From an uncultured Micrococcaceae bacterium (GTDB lineage: Bacteria; Actinomycetota; Actinomycetes; Actinomycetales; Micrococcaceae): DNA of 64,000 bases. The DNA is taken from the NCBI GenBank assembly GCA_947502645.1, contig CANNAD010000002.1, positions 496,001-560,000 of the forward strand, in the 5' to 3' direction. A program made the position numbers and the translations under genes. This document shows positions 8,604 through 17,929 of the stretch, one piece after another (the first letter of the stretch is position 1; every line of letters begins with the position of its first letter). The notes below the pieces were generated by a model, which searched no databases, was not told the origin of the DNA, and saw only the letters and a list, made by a program, of their open reading frames with translations.

Positions 8604-8930
8604 TCAGCCTTCCAGCCCTGCATCCTTGGGGAGCGAAAGATCATCGTTCTTGACCAGTTCCTCCACGTTCACGTCCTTGAACGTGATGACCCGGACGCTC
8701 TTGACGAAGCGAGCGCTCCGGTACACATCCCACACCCAGGCGTCCTGAAGCGTGAGGTCAAAGTAGATCTCGCCGTCGGCTGACTTTGCCTGCAGGTCAA
8801 CATGATTGGCCAGATAGAAGCGGCGTTCAGTTTCCACCACATAACTGAAAAGATTGGCTACGTCCCGGTACTCCCTATAGAGCTGAAGTTCCATGTCCGT
8901 TTCGTAATTCTCCAGGTCCTCAGCGCTCAT
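8604..8930 (-). CDS. DUF2469 family protein
   Basis: A 108-residue actinobacterial protein recognised as DUF2469 (related to Mycobacterium tuberculosis Rv2901c as I remember it). The start MSAEDLENYETDMEL at 8930 matches the family N-terminus and has GGGAGG upstream; the extra nine codons of the open frame are unlikely. Conserved points are FSYVVETERRFYLAN and DAWVWD. There is no signal or membrane segment. It lies 7 bp after rnhB, a conserved pairing in actinobacteria. No molecular role is established. Confidence 0.88.
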   Translation of the reverse strand: MSAEDLENYETDMELQLYREYRDVANLFSYVVETERRFYLANHVDLQAKSADGEIYFDLTLQDAWVWDVYRSARFVKSVRVITFKDVNVEELVKNDDLSLPKDAGLEG

Positions 8931-8937
8931 ACGCCCA

Positions 8938-9660
8938 TCATCCTCCCTGAACTCCAATGTTCACAGCCAACTGTTCCGCGGGCACTTCCGGCCCCAGCCG
9001 CCAACTCTTCCGGTGAAACTCCGACGGACCGTGTTCTGCAATCGCCGCTCGGTGAGAGGCCGTTGCATATCCCTTGTTGACGTCCCATTGGTAGTGACCA
9101 TAGCGCTCCGCCATGCCCGCCATCATCGAATCGCGCTCAACTTTCGCCAGCACGGAAGCGGCGGCAACGCTGGTGCAGTGCATGTCCGCCTTGATCCTGG
9201 TGAACACGGGCGAATCACACCCCTGCTCACGATCCAGCGAAGGATCGTCGAAGAGGGAAGATTGGTACGACGGCGACAACCAATTGTGGTTGCCGTCCAG
9301 GAGGACGGCGTCTGGGCGGACGGTCTCTGCTGCCTTCTGCCACGCCCTGGTGCCAGCCCGGCGCAGGGCCGCGATCAGCCCGACGTCGTCGATCTCCTCG
9401 GCAGAGGCATGCCCGACGGCGGACGCAGCAGCCCATCGCTGGATCTTCGGCACCATGAGCTCACGGTTTGCGGGGCTGAGCAGCTTGCTGTCACGAACCC
9501 CTTTCAGGCTTCTCACGACGGTGAGATCGATAACCACAATGCCAACACTCACGGGCCCTGCCAGGGCTCCGCGGCCCACCTCATCACAGCCAGCGAGGTA
9601 GCGGTGGCCGTGGGAGGAAAACGTACGCTCGAACCGGAGCGTAGGAGAGCTCTGAACCAT
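8938..9660 (-). CDS. rnhB: Ribonuclease HII
   Basis: A 240-residue RNase HII that nicks RNA-DNA hybrids and removes single ribonucleotides from DNA. The motif [15 protein letters not shown] near the N-terminus carries two of the catalytic acids (Asp, Glu), DAVLLDGNH carries a third and the later SVLAKVERD contains the conserved Lys and Asp. Start ATG 9660 lies one base after the lepB stop (TGAG-ATG). The frame is open a further 29 codons upstream inside lepB, but that extension is not like the family. Confidence 0.94.
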   Translation of the reverse strand: MVQSSPTLRFERTFSSHGHRYLAGCDEVGRGALAGPVSVGIVVIDLTVVRSLKGVRDSKLLSPANRELMVPKIQRWAAASAVGHASAEEIDDVGLIAALRRAGTRAWQKAAETVRPDAVLLDGNHNWLSPSYQSSLFDDPSLDREQGCDSPVFTRIKADMHCTSVAAASVLAKVERDSMMAGMAERYGHYQWDVNKGYATASHRAAIAEHGPSEFHRKSWRLGPEVPAEQLAVNIGVQGG

Positions 9661-9661
9661 C

Positions 9662-10468
9662 TCAGGGAACCGGCGATCCTGCTGGCGCATTCGATGGCGC
9701 GGGGACGTCGTCGAACACGTCCGGGTAACTATTGAGGAAGCCGACATGATTCAGCGGCCAGGCGATCACGCCTGCTTTACCTTCCACATCATCAATGTCG
9801 ACGAAACCCTGCCCCTCACCCTGACGGTGCTCGCGGGAATCTGCAGATGCATTGCGGTGGTCCCCCATCACCCAGATCTTGCCCTCCGGGACCGTCACGT
9901 CGAACGGAATATCCGAGGGTGAAGCACCCGGGTAAACATAGGGTTCATCAATCGGTGTCCCGTTGATGGTGATACGGCCCTCGGCATCACAACACCGGAC
10001 CCGATCACCGGGCAGACCGATAATGCGCTTGACCAGATGCTGCTGGGATTCATCCGGCCGCAGACCCACAAAGATGAGTGCCTCATTGAACCAGTTCGCT
10101 GAGCCCTCGGCGTGTGGTTCCAGAGGCGGCAGCCAGTTCTTCGTGTCCTCGAAGACCACTATGTCTCCGCGTTCGAGCTCGAAGGGCCCCGGAACAAGAA
10201 GGTTCACGAAGATCCGGTCATCTATCTGGAGTGTGTTCTCCATTGAGCCTGAAGGGATGAAAAAGGCACGAAACAGGAAAGTCTTGATCAGGAACGACAA
10301 CAGCAGCGCGATCAGCACGATCGTGACGATCTCCTTGAGCCATCCGAGCAACCCACGGCCGCCGTCGTCCTCCGCTGCCTCGGCGGAATGATGATCAGAG
10401 CCAGCCTCCTTCCGCTGCTCGGAGTTCGACGACTCATCCCGGGATTCCCCGGGGAAAGACTGCGACAT
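9662..10468 (-). CDS. lepB: Signal peptidase I, second copy
   Basis: A 268-residue type I signal peptidase. A charged, Ser/Glu-rich cytosolic N-terminus (about 45 residues) precedes one membrane helix ([20 protein letters not shown]), then the catalytic Ser in PSGSMENTL and the general-base Lys in [10 protein letters not shown], with [11 protein letters not shown] near the end. It removes signal peptides from Sec and Tat substrates on the outer face of the membrane. ATG 10468 has GAGGAAG upstream. It follows a different lepB by 14 bp; the two are clear paralogues, so substrate division is possible. Confidence 0.94.
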   Translation of the reverse strand: MSQSFPGESRDESSNSEQRKEAGSDHHSAEAAEDDGGRGLLGWLKEIVTIVLIALLLSFLIKTFLFRAFFIPSGSMENTLQIDDRIFVNLLVPGPFELERGDIVVFEDTKNWLPPLEPHAEGSANWFNEALIFVGLRPDESQQHLVKRIIGLPGDRVRCCDAEGRITINGTPIDEPYVYPGASPSDIPFDVTVPEGKIWVMGDHRNASADSREHRQGEGQGFVDIDDVEGKAGVIAWPLNHVGFLNSYPDVFDDVPAPSNAPAGSPVP

Positions 10469-10482
10469 GTACGCTGCTTCCT

Positions 10483-11184
10483 CTATTGGTTCTGCAACGG
10501 CTCTGGGACCGTTCCGCGAATGCTCTGAAGTTCTGTGGCGGCCGAAAGCGGCCAGATGACCGCGACCGGCTGACCGATGACCCGATCTACACTCACCATG
10601 CCTCCGCCGGGAGCGCCCAGAAGGGCGCGGGAATCGGCCGACACCGAGCGGTGATCGCCCATCAACCACAATCTACCCTGTGGCACCTCGACCTCGAACT
10701 TCACATCGCTCGGTAAATCGCCCGGAAACAGGTATGGCTCTTCAACAGGCTTGCCATTGACCGTCAACTGCCCTGAGGGCGAACAACACGACACGGTGTC
10801 TCCCGCGACACCGATCACCCGCTTCACGTAGACCGTGTCACTGCCGGTGAGGCCAATCCAGTGACCAAGAGCCACCATCACGTCAGCAAACTCTGATCGT
10901 CCGCTGCTGATAGGAGCAAATGATCCGCGTCCGTCAAACACGACGACGTCGCCGCGATGAATGTCCTCATCGAGTCTGGAGACCAGGATGCGGTCCCCCT
11001 CATTGAACAGGGGAGCCATGGAGCCGGAGGGAATGTAGTAGACGTCGATCACCAGGGCACGCACAAAGCCGCTGATCAGCAGTGCCGCCAGCAACGTGCA
11101 AAGCACAAAACGCCAGCCCGGGAAACCGGACCGGCGTTTTGGCGGTGCCTCCAGCGAAGCCGGAGAACCAGGTGATGTCGACAC
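10483..11184 (-). CDS. lepB: Signal peptidase I, first copy
   Basis: A signal peptidase I of about 233 residues. One N-terminal membrane helix (FVLCTLLAALLISGFVRALVI), Ser in PSGSMAPLF, Lys in VKRVIGVAGD and GDHRSVSADSR are visible. The open frame extends to 11361, inside rplS, so a GTG at 11184 (reading STSPGSPA), 10 bp after the rplS stop, is the most reasonable start; its Shine-Dalgarno (GGAAAG) is weak. Between rplS and the second lepB it is part of the rplS-lepB-lepB-rnhB operon. It differs from the second copy in a short Pro/Ser-rich cytosolic tail instead of an acidic one. Confidence 0.9.
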   Translation of the reverse strand: MSTSPGSPASLEAPPKRRSGFPGWRFVLCTLLAALLISGFVRALVIDVYYIPSGSMAPLFNEGDRILVSRLDEDIHRGDVVVFDGRGSFAPISSGRSEFADVMVALGHWIGLTGSDTVYVKRVIGVAGDTVSCCSPSGQLTVNGKPVEEPYLFPGDLPSDVKFEVEVPQGRLWLMGDHRSVSADSRALLGAPGGGMVSVDRVIGQPVAVIWPLSAATELQSIRGTVPEPLQNQ

Positions 11185-11194
11185 CAGCGAAAAG

Positions 11195-11554
11195 TTACTT
11201 TCCGGCTTGGAAGTCGCGCTTTTCCTTGATCTTGGCGGCCTTACCGAAGCGCGCACGCATGTAGTAAAGCTTGGCGCGACGGACATCGCCCTTGGATACA
11301 ACTTCGATTTTGTCGATGATCGGGGAATGTACCGGGAAGGTACGCTCCACGCCAACACCAAAGCTGATCTTACGGACGGTGAAGGTCTCGCCTACGCCGC
11401 GGCCCTGACGGCCGAGAACGTAACCCTGGAAAACCTGAACACGGGTGTTCTTGCCTTCAATGATGTTGACGTGAACCTTGAGGGTGTCACCGGCCCGGAA
11501 TTCGGGAACATCATTACGCAGCGACGCTGCGTCGAAGTCATCGAGGATATGCAT
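11195..11554 (-). CDS. rplS: 50S ribosomal protein L19
   Basis: A 119-residue L19 with the family signatures [23 protein letters not shown] and [13 protein letters not shown] 11554 (MHILDDFD) is preceded by AGGAGTGATACAA, a good Shine-Dalgarno; the 15 upstream codons of the open frame are not used. L19 sits at the 30S-50S interface. In most actinobacteria trmD directly precedes rplS; here a gamma-glutamyltransferase gene lies between, so rplS probably has its own promoter. Confidence 0.96.
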   Translation of the reverse strand: MHILDDFDAASLRNDVPEFRAGDTLKVHVNIIEGKNTRVQVFQGYVLGRQGRGVGETFTVRKISFGVGVERTFPVHSPIIDKIEVVSKGDVRRAKLYYMRARFGKAAKIKEKRDFQAGK

Positions 11555-11640
11555 TTGTATCACTCCTGGCGAACGCCACAGGTCATCCGCGTTGGTCACG
11601 ACGGCTATCGGCCGGGTTACCGGACAATATTCGCCGAAGA

Positions 11641-11649
11641 TTTATACCA
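11641..11649 (-). promoter_or_regulatory. Putative extended -10 promoter for rplS-lepB-lepB-rnhB
   Basis: On the minus strand the bases read TGGTATAAA, an extended -10 (TGn plus TATAAA) with no obvious -35. It would start transcription near 11634 and give an ~80-nt leader before rplS. The 220-bp gap between ggt and rplS holds no gene. The assignment rests on motif and position only. Confidence 0.4.
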
Positions 11650-11774
11650 GCGGTCCATGGGAGGAGGCTGGCGTGTTCTGGCTGTTGACGCCGATCCCCC
11701 TGTGGCAGGTTCGGGCCCAGCAAACACAAGGTCCAATTTTGCCACACGTCTTCCACTCTGGGCGAATTGATGCC

Positions 11775-13634
11775 CTACGGACGGACCGGATCCACTACCA
11801 GTGCTGAACCTCCACCGCGCCTGACCGGTTCGGAAACCGCTGTCAGCGTTCCGTCCGGCCCAAACCCGATGGCCGTTGCAGCTCCAATCTGCGCTGCGCT
11901 GGTGAACTGGTCCCCCGAGGCCACCATACGATGCCCGAAGGGTGCAAGTGCATCACCGTACTGAGAGATAAATTCGGGTTCAGCTGTGACTCCCGCAGTG
12001 TTCCGCTGCGATGCACGCGGAGCCGCAATGGCCTCCGGAAGTGACATTCCACGGTCCACATGGTTGAAGATGATCTGGGAAACAGTAGCGATGATCGTTG
12101 ATCCGCCGGGCGATCCGAGGGCCAGGAACGGCTGCCCATCCTGGAGCACAATCGTGGGCGCCATGGACGAACGAGGCCGCTTCCCCGGCTGGATGCGGTT
12201 GGGGTCCTCAGCGTCGTAAACGGTGGAGAAATCGGTCAGTTCGTTGTTGAGCAGGAAACCACGTCCCGGAACCAACATGCCCGAACCGCCCGTCTGCTCA
12301 ATGGTGAGCGTGTACTCAACGACGTTGCCCCACTTGTCCGTAACCGTCAGATTGGTTGTTGAAATATTCTCGGTGTCCTCGTCAACGGATCCGGGCTGCG
12401 CAGTACCGGAGCACTCGCCGTCGTAATCAGTGACATCACCGGCGGCAACCGGCTTCTGCGCTGCAGTATCCGGATCGATCGCACAGGCACGCTCCGCTGC
12501 GAACTCGTCCGAGAGCAGATCCTCAAGCGGTACATCAACGAAAGCTGCGTCGCCAAGGTATGCGCCACGATCCGCGAATGCCAGAGCACTCGCCTCAAGG
12601 TAATGGTGCAGCGCCGCGCCGTCGTCCATGGCGGCGACGTCGAACTGTTCAAGAATGTTTAGCGACTCACCGACGGTGGAACCGCCCGACGACGACGGCG
12701 CCATGCCGTAGACATCGAATCCACGGTACTCAACGTGCGTAGGGTCCTGAACGATGGCTTCGTAGTTGGCCAGATCACTGGCCTGCATGAATCCGGCTGG
12801 AACTGGTAGCTCCGTCGTCGGGCTCTTCGGTGGGTTCCGGACAAGATCCGCAATCTGGTCAGCGATCGGACCCTCATAGAAGGCGTCCATCCCCTGCCGT
12901 CCGAGCATCCGGTAAGTCTTCGCCAAGGCCTGATTCTTGAACACCGACCCCACCTCGGGCGCATCGCCGCCGGGCAGGAAAAGATCTGGTGTCGTGGTGT
13001 ACGCCTCGAAGCGTTCCTTGTTGTCCAGGGTCTGCTGGCGGAACGTTTCATCGACGATGAAACCGCGGCTGGCCAGTTTTGCCGCAGGGTGGAGTGCTTC
13101 GCGCAGGGAGTAGGTTCCCCATTCCTCCAACGCGGTCTCCCACGTCGCTGGCGTTCCGGGAACACCCACGGAGACGCCGCTGGTCACCAGTTCTGGTGTG
13201 AACTTATAGGGATCCCCGGTGGCGGGGTTGATAAAGGCATCCTCCGGCATGGCCATGGGTGCCGTTTCGCGTCCATCGATCGTCGTGACGTCGCCGGTAG
13301 CGGCATCGTAATGGACAAAGTATCCGCCGCCGCCCAGCCCGGCGCTGTATGGTTCGGTGACGCCGAGCGCGGCCGCGGTGGCAACGGCTGCATCGGTAGC
13401 GTTGCCGCCGCGTTTGAGGACCTCAAGTCCGATCTTCGATGCCTCGGGGTCCACCGAGGACACGGCGCCGCCGTAACCAATGCTGGTGGGGGTTTTGACC
13501 GGGTACCGCGGATCAGCCTCTGCGGTTGAGGCTCCCGCAAGACCGTAGACGATTGCTGTTGCGCTGACTGCCACGCCGGCGATAATGCACCGCATCGGGT
13601 GGGCGTCGTGAGTGCGCTGGAATGTATGTGCCAT
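11775..13634 (-). CDS. ggt: Secreted gamma-glutamyltransferase
   Basis: A 619-residue gamma-glutamyltranspeptidase precursor. A signal peptide (about 1-40, hydrophobic stretch IAGVAVSATAIVYGLAGAS, AEA before the mature start) directs it outside. The large-subunit motif GGNATDAAVATAAALGVTEP and GLGGGGYFV are clear. Autocleavage is predicted before the first Thr of TTNLTV, giving the small subunit with its N-terminal Thr nucleophile; the oxyanion region GGSGMLVPGRG and the PRSSMAPTIV loop follow. It hydrolyses or transfers gamma-glutamyl groups from glutathione-like compounds or polyglutamate. ATG 13634 has GGGAGA upstream. It lies between trmD and rplS, an unusual place. Confidence 0.93.
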   Translation of the reverse strand: MAHTFQRTHDAHPMRCIIAGVAVSATAIVYGLAGASTAEADPRYPVKTPTSIGYGGAVSSVDPEASKIGLEVLKRGGNATDAAVATAAALGVTEPYSAGLGGGGYFVHYDAATGDVTTIDGRETAPMAMPEDAFINPATGDPYKFTPELVTSGVSVGVPGTPATWETALEEWGTYSLREALHPAAKLASRGFIVDETFRQQTLDNKERFEAYTTTPDLFLPGGDAPEVGSVFKNQALAKTYRMLGRQGMDAFYEGPIADQIADLVRNPPKSPTTELPVPAGFMQASDLANYEAIVQDPTHVEYRGFDVYGMAPSSSGGSTVGESLNILEQFDVAAMDDGAALHHYLEASALAFADRGAYLGDAAFVDVPLEDLLSDEFAAERACAIDPDTAAQKPVAAGDVTDYDGECSGTAQPGSVDEDTENISTTNLTVTDKWGNVVEYTLTIEQTGGSGMLVPGRGFLLNNELTDFSTVYDAEDPNRIQPGKRPRSSMAPTIVLQDGQPFLALGSPGGSTIIATVSQIIFNHVDRGMSLPEAIAAPRASQRNTAGVTAEPEFISQYGDALAPFGHRMVASGDQFTSAAQIGAATAIGFGPDGTLTAVSEPVRRGGGSALVVDPVRP

Positions 13635-13705
13635 GGCTCTCCCGAGTGATCATGGATGACACCGTTGTCACCCTGACCACACCTTCGCACAGGTTGGAGC
13701 AGCTG

Positions 13706-14479
13706 TCACTGGTCCTTGTCGACACCCAGGGAATGTAGCGTTTCGAGGTCGGCTTTGTTCAGGGCGCCGATCTCCAGACGGTCGATCAGGTCAGGGCGCC
13801 GTTCAGAAGTGCGCCGTAGCTGCTCGTCCCGACGGAAGCGGGCGATCTTCGCGTGGTTTCCACTGAGCAGGACCGCCGGAATATCCCGCTCACGCCAGGA
13901 CGACGGTTTGGTGTACACGGGGTACTCCAGCAGACCATCGGAATGCGACTCTTCAACGAGGGAATCCGGGTTACCGATCACACCGGGCAGAAGGCGGCCC
14001 ACGGCCTCGACCATGGCGAGAACAGCTACCTCTCCCCCGTTCAGAACGTAGTCACCGAGGCTGACGGGACGTACGCGGAAGTGCTCCTCCGACCACTCGA
14101 GGACACGTTCGTCAATCCCCTCATAACGTCCGCACGCGAACACCAGGTGTTCTTCCTCGGCCAGCTCGTACGCCAGCTTCTGGTTGAACACCTCGCCCGC
14201 CGGTGAGGGCACGATCAGAGTAGGCAATGCCGCGCTGTCACTCGTCGTCGATGTTTCGGTCACTGACTCGAGGGCCAGTGCCCACGGTTCCGGTTTCATG
14301 ACCATTCCCGCGCCGCCGCCATAGGGTGTGTCATCAACGGTCCGGTGACGGTCCGTCGTGAACTCCCTCAGATCATGGACCTGAAGGGAGAGCAGGCCAT
14401 CCTGTCGGGCCTTGCCGATGAGCGAAAGTTCCAGAGGCGCGAGATACTCCGGAAAGATACTGACGACGTCGATACGCAC
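13706..14479 (-). CDS. trmD: tRNA (guanine37-N1)-methyltransferase TrmD
   Basis: A 257-residue SPOUT methyltransferase that puts m1G37 on tRNA and prevents +1 frameshifts. [13 protein letters not shown] at the start, [17 protein letters not shown], the knotted core [11 protein letters not shown] and [11 protein letters not shown] are all family signatures. The start is GTG 14479, one base after the rimM stop. It closes the conserved rpsP-khpA-rimM-trmD ribosome-maturation operon. Confidence 0.96.
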   Translation of the reverse strand: MRIDVVSIFPEYLAPLELSLIGKARQDGLLSLQVHDLREFTTDRHRTVDDTPYGGGAGMVMKPEPWALALESVTETSTTSDSAALPTLIVPSPAGEVFNQKLAYELAEEEHLVFACGRYEGIDERVLEWSEEHFRVRPVSLGDYVLNGGEVAVLAMVEAVGRLLPGVIGNPDSLVEESHSDGLLEYPVYTKPSSWRERDIPAVLLSGNHAKIARFRRDEQLRRTSERRPDLIDRLEIGALNKADLETLHSLGVDKDQ

Positions 14480-14480
14480 G

Positions 14481-15011
14481 TCAGTCGTCGCCGTCAGCTG
14501 GTTGGGCGTTGATGGTGAACAGTCCCGGCGGGGGTGTCAGCTCAATGAAACCGGCTTCGGGGTCCACAACAGGAACAATCTCCTCGACGAACGGCACCAG
14601 AATTTCGGTACCGTCCTGGCCCTCGATGACGAGCAGGTCCTGGGCGGTCCCGGTGCGCAATGCGGAGACTGTACCGACGACGTCGTCGCTGACCTTGGCG
14701 GTCAGGCCCTTGAGTTCGTGTTCGTACCAGCCCTCGCCGCTGTCGTCGCCGTCTTCATCCGTTTCGATAAACAGCAGAGCGCCGCGCAGGGTCTCTGCCG
14801 TGTTGCGATCATCAACGCCGTTGAAGGCAACCAGCAGGATGTCCTTGTTCCAACGCGCGGACGCCACGGTCAGGGGACCGAGTCCTGCGGGTTCGACGAT
14901 GAGGTTGGATCCGGGCAGGAAGCGGTCTTGTGGTGCATCTGTCAGCACCTGAACCGTGACTTCACCGCGGATGCCGTGTGGTTTACCGATCCGCGCAACC
15001 TGTAACTGCAT
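14481..15011 (-). CDS. rimM: Ribosome maturation factor RimM
   Basis: A 176-residue protein with the N-terminal RimM barrel ([20 protein letters not shown]) and a C-terminal PRC-barrel with the typical [15 protein letters not shown]. RimM binds S19 and helps assemble the 30S head. It starts with ATG 15011 and ends one base before trmD. The upstream gap to khpA contains a strong stem-loop. Confidence 0.95.
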   Translation of the reverse strand: MQLQVARIGKPHGIRGEVTVQVLTDAPQDRFLPGSNLIVEPAGLGPLTVASARWNKDILLVAFNGVDDRNTAETLRGALLFIETDEDGDDSGEGWYEHELKGLTAKVSDDVVGTVSALRTGTAQDLLVIEGQDGTEILVPFVEEIVPVVDPEAGFIELTPPPGLFTINAQPADGDD

Positions 15012-15050
15012 GTTTCTCCCTGAGCCATGGCCTTGCGGCCAGCATTAAGA

Positions 15051-15091
15051 CGTTCGGCCCCTCCACCAGTAAATGGTGCAGGGGCCGAACG
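15051..15091. terminator. Stem-loop between khpA and rimM
   Basis: The bases 15051-15068 pair with 15074-15091 over 18 positions with one mismatch and a 5-nt loop (GTAAA). No T-tract follows on the minus strand (operon direction), so it looks more like a processing site, attenuator or protein-binding site than a terminator. It sits 39 nt upstream of the rimM start. Confidence 0.55.
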
Positions 15092-15121
15092 GCATGTTTT
15101 CGATCAGTTGTCGAAGCTGTT

Positions 15122-15364
15122 TTAGCGACGACGATCGGTGTCGACGACGTCAACTCGGACGTTCTCGCCACCGGCAAGTGCTGCCACTACGGTGCGTAGT
15201 GCGCGGGCTGTACGGCCCTGCCTGCCGATGACCCGGCCCAGATCTTCCTGATGAACGCGAACCTCGAGGGTTTCTCCCCGACGGTTGTTCTTGGCCGAAA
15301 CCTTGACATGGTCAGGGCTATCGACGATTCCGCGGACCAGATGCTCGAGTGCTTCGGACAGCAA
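15122..15364 (-). CDS. khpA: KH-domain RNA-binding protein KhpA
   Basis: An 80-residue single-KH protein. The KH signature is GRVIGRQGRTARALRTVV (GxxG = GRQG), and the start (LSEALEHLVRGIV) is the actinobacterial form. In Gram-positives KhpA pairs with KhpB/Jag and affects cell division and elongation; the partner is not in this window. The start is TTG 15364, one base after the rpsP stop, with GAGG upstream. Confidence 0.93.
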   Translation of the reverse strand: MLSEALEHLVRGIVDSPDHVKVSAKNNRRGETLEVRVHQEDLGRVIGRQGRTARALRTVVAALAGGENVRVDVVDTDRRR

Positions 15365-15365
15365 C

Positions 15366-15803
15366 TTACTCTGCCTCGGTGGTCTCTGCTTCTGCGGAGC
15401 CTTCTGCCGAATCAGCCTCAGCGGATGCGTCCTCTGACTTCTTGGCCTTCGGGGTGATGGCCTCGGGAACGATCACGGAGTTCTTCTCCGGAGCTACGAA
15501 AGCTTCCTTCGGTGCCTTGGTCTTCAAGGTACCTTCCTGGCCCTCGATGCCCTTGAACTTCTGCCAGTCACCGGTGATCTTCAGGATCGCGGCTACCTGC
15601 TCGGTGGGCTGTGCACCAACGCCGAGCCAGTACTGTGCGCGGTCCGACTTGACCTCGATGAACGAGGGCTCTTCGGTGGGGTGGTACTTACCGATCTCTT
15701 CGATCGCACGGCCGTCACGCTTGTTGCGTGCGTCCATGACGACGATGCGGTAGTGCGGTGAACGGATTTTTCCGAGGCGCTTAAGGCGAATCTTTACGGC
15801 CAC
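15366..15803 (-). CDS. rpsP: 30S ribosomal protein S16
   Basis: A 145-residue S16. The core ([21 protein letters not shown]) covers about residues 1-85, followed by an Ala/Glu-rich acidic tail of ~50 residues that is usual in actinobacteria. GTG 15803 is chosen because the product then begins MAVKIRL and AGGAG lies upstream in CCAGGAGTGACC; the open frame runs 31 codons further without family likeness. First gene of rpsP-khpA-rimM-trmD. Confidence 0.95.
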   Translation of the reverse strand: MAVKIRLKRLGKIRSPHYRIVVMDARNKRDGRAIEEIGKYHPTEEPSFIEVKSDRAQYWLGVGAQPTEQVAAILKITGDWQKFKGIEGQEGTLKTKAPKEAFVAPEKNSVIVPEAITPKAKKSEDASAEADSAEGSAEAETTEAE

Positions 15804-15983
15804 TTTTGTGGTCACTCCTGGTTCTAAAGAATGGGCAAACCCGATTTCTGCACCCGTGGGGCGGGCCATACTCAAGGGTTCAAAGGACAAGAGCACGCAC
15901 GGAGAGAGGGGCCGGGCGGCTCAAGTACCTTCCCATTGTGCCAGATGGAAACGACTTTGCGCGACTTCACGCGCGAAAGGGGG

Positions 15984-17201
15984 CTAAGGCTTCTTCGTGG
16001 AACGCACTATGGCGTAGAGGAACAGGCTGGTAGCGGCGTCTGCCGCGAAGAATGCGCCGCCGGCCCGGACCATTCCTCGTGCTCCCGTTCTCATGCCGCC
16101 ACCCTGACGGGCAACACTGGAGAGGACGACGGCGGCGGTCGCGCTGACAGCCGATGCTGCCACCAGCAGCTGCGGGCGTGCCAGTACGGCACGGTGAAGC
16201 CTGGCAAGAGGTGAATTTCCAGGCGACGGAATCACCATGGTCTCTGCCAGGGCTCGCGGCAGCGGGTGGCTGGGCACGGTCAGGAACCCGGCGACGTCGT
16301 CGAGGGAGATGGTCCCTTCGGCCAATGCGCCTGCGCGGGCCGGGAATCCGAGGGCTGCGGCTGCGCCGGCGAGCGTCGAATCGCCCAACGGACGCGCCAG
16401 GGTTTCCCTGAAGGCTTCCTCTTCGTCAGCATTCAGCCCCAGCGAGGTACTCAGGCCGTCGGTCTCGGGAACATCTACCGCAAGGATCAGGCTCATGGCC
16501 CCGTGTACTCCCGGAGTTGCTGCAGCAGGCAATTCAAGAGCAGCGTGAGGCGCGGGTACCCACGCGTGCCAGAAGTCAGAGCCGAGCCGCGCCCGACGAC
16601 GGCCTCCGCCCCAGATTTCCAGCGTCTTGAAATCGCCAAAGGAGGTCAGCGCTGCAACCGGACGGGAGGCGGCTTCCCAGTTCTGCCACGTCAGCACAGA
16701 AACGTCAGGGACCAGGACGATGCGCCACTGCCCCTCGTCGAGGTACTTCAACGGCTCGCCCCACGAGGAGGCCGCCAGTACAAGCTCAGACAGGGAGAAC
16801 TTGCCGACGACGACGGTCGGCACAGCGTCCTCGAACTCCTCCACCTCTTCCGTGACGTCCTCGGGGGCAGGCTCCTGCGAATCGACAGGCTCCGCATCCA
16901 CGGAGATATCCTGCATCATCACCGTTGCTTCGAGGGTTTCAGCGAGCTCGCCGACGAACTCGGCGTAGGGCACACCATGCCGCAGTTCGCCGTCCAGGCT
17001 CACCGTCGCGAGCCGTCCGTCGTCGTCGACCGCGCACCGGAACGCAATCTCGGTGTGATCAGCATCTGGCTCATCGCCGTCGAACGCTGCCAACACGCCG
17101 GACTCCTGCATGAACGGCCGCACAGATCCCGCCCTCGGAGCTGTCGTCCAGGAGATAATTCCGCTGATCACTGTCCAGTCATCGTTGAACGCCGCGTTCA
17201 T
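15984..17201 (-). CDS. Hypothetical protein with C-terminal membrane segments
   Basis: A 405-residue protein that I do not recognise. The N-terminal ~160 residues are acidic with a Glu/Asp-rich linker (EDVTEEVEEFEDAVP); the middle is rich in Trp and Pro (ASSWGEPLKY, WQNWEAASRP, DFWHAWVPAP); the end has two hydrophobic stretches, about 345-362 (QLLVAASAVSATAAVVLSS) and 380-398 (FFAADAATSLFLYAIV), that may be membrane helices. The start ATG 17201 overlaps the hydrolase stop by four bases (ATGA), so the two are translationally coupled. An open-frame extension upstream lies inside the hydrolase and is not used. No enzyme motif is seen. Confidence 0.75.
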   Translation of the reverse strand: MNAAFNDDWTVISGIISWTTAPRAGSVRPFMQESGVLAAFDGDEPDADHTEIAFRCAVDDDGRLATVSLDGELRHGVPYAEFVGELAETLEATVMMQDISVDAEPVDSQEPAPEDVTEEVEEFEDAVPTVVVGKFSLSELVLAASSWGEPLKYLDEGQWRIVLVPDVSVLTWQNWEAASRPVAALTSFGDFKTLEIWGGGRRRARLGSDFWHAWVPAPHAALELPAAATPGVHGAMSLILAVDVPETDGLSTSLGLNADEEEAFRETLARPLGDSTLAGAAAALGFPARAGALAEGTISLDDVAGFLTVPSHPLPRALAETMVIPSPGNSPLARLHRAVLARPQLLVAASAVSATAAVVLSSVARQGGGMRTGARGMVRAGGAFFAADAATSLFLYAIVRSTKKP

Positions 17202-17911
17202 GCTCTGCCTCCGTGCTGCTGTAGAAATTCGTTCAGATACCGCATGCCCTCGGCTGTGTCGAGGGGTTTGTGTCCCCCACCCAATTGGTGATGGACAGCC
17301 CCGGTGGATTCGAGGAATGCCGCGATCTCCTCGAACATCGGCTCCCAACCACCCGTCAGAACCATCGTGGGAACCCCGGGCACAATACTCAATGGCGCCT
17401 CCCACGGGGGCGCCTGAAGCCGTAGCCGTGCCGCGGCTCTGCGCGCCAACGCAGAATCCGGACGTGTTGCCCGGACCCCGTAGAGCATGGCAACGAATTC
17501 GGTCAGGAACGCTTCGTCGTCGAGCTCCCAACGGCGCGCGAAAAGGTTCTCCATCAACTCAATGTGCGTACGTGTTGCCGGCAACTCGCGGGTCAGCGAC
17601 AGGCAGGCAGGCTCGGCAAGAGTCAGTGACCTCACCAGCTCCGGGCTTTCCACCGCTGCCATCATGGCAGCAACAGCACCCTGGCTGGCTGCCACCAGAT
17701 GCCCGCCGTCGCCGAGCGCATCCTTGACGATACGCACATCGGCAGCGAAATCCGTGGCTAGCGGAGGCTCCACGGGATCAAACCCATGACGCCGCACAAA
17801 CAGGCAGTCGTACGATCCAGCCAGCACATGCTGCTGCCGCCACGCGGCAGCTCCGAAGGAACCGCTGCCATGGACAAAGACGATCCTTTGCTGCCTCACG
17901 TCACCGCTCAT
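17198..17911 (-). CDS. Alpha/beta hydrolase
   Basis: A 237-residue alpha/beta hydrolase. IVFVHGSGSFGAAAW holds the oxyanion loop, the nucleophile Ser is in LVAASQGAVAAM, an acid is likely in the region around TGGWEPMFEE, and the catalytic His is in GGGHKPLDT. There is no signal peptide. The substrate cannot be named. It lies 18 bp after ffh and overlaps the next gene by four bases. Confidence 0.85.
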   Translation of the reverse strand: MSGDVRQQRIVFVHGSGSFGAAAWRQQHVLAGSYDCLFVRRHGFDPVEPPLATDFAADVRIVKDALGDGGHLVAASQGAVAAMMAAVESPELVRSLTLAEPACLSLTRELPATRTHIELMENLFARRWELDDEAFLTEFVAMLYGVRATRPDSALARRAAARLRLQAPPWEAPLSIVPGVPTMVLTGGWEPMFEEIAAFLESTGAVHHQLGGGHKPLDTAEGMRYLNEFLQQHGGRA

Positions 17912-17929
17912 GGGGCAATGCCCTGACGG

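Noticed and set aside
16266-17291. 341-codon open frame opposite the hypothetical membrane protein gene
   Set aside because: The minus-strand frame has start overlap with the hydrolase and membrane segments; the plus frame has none of these.
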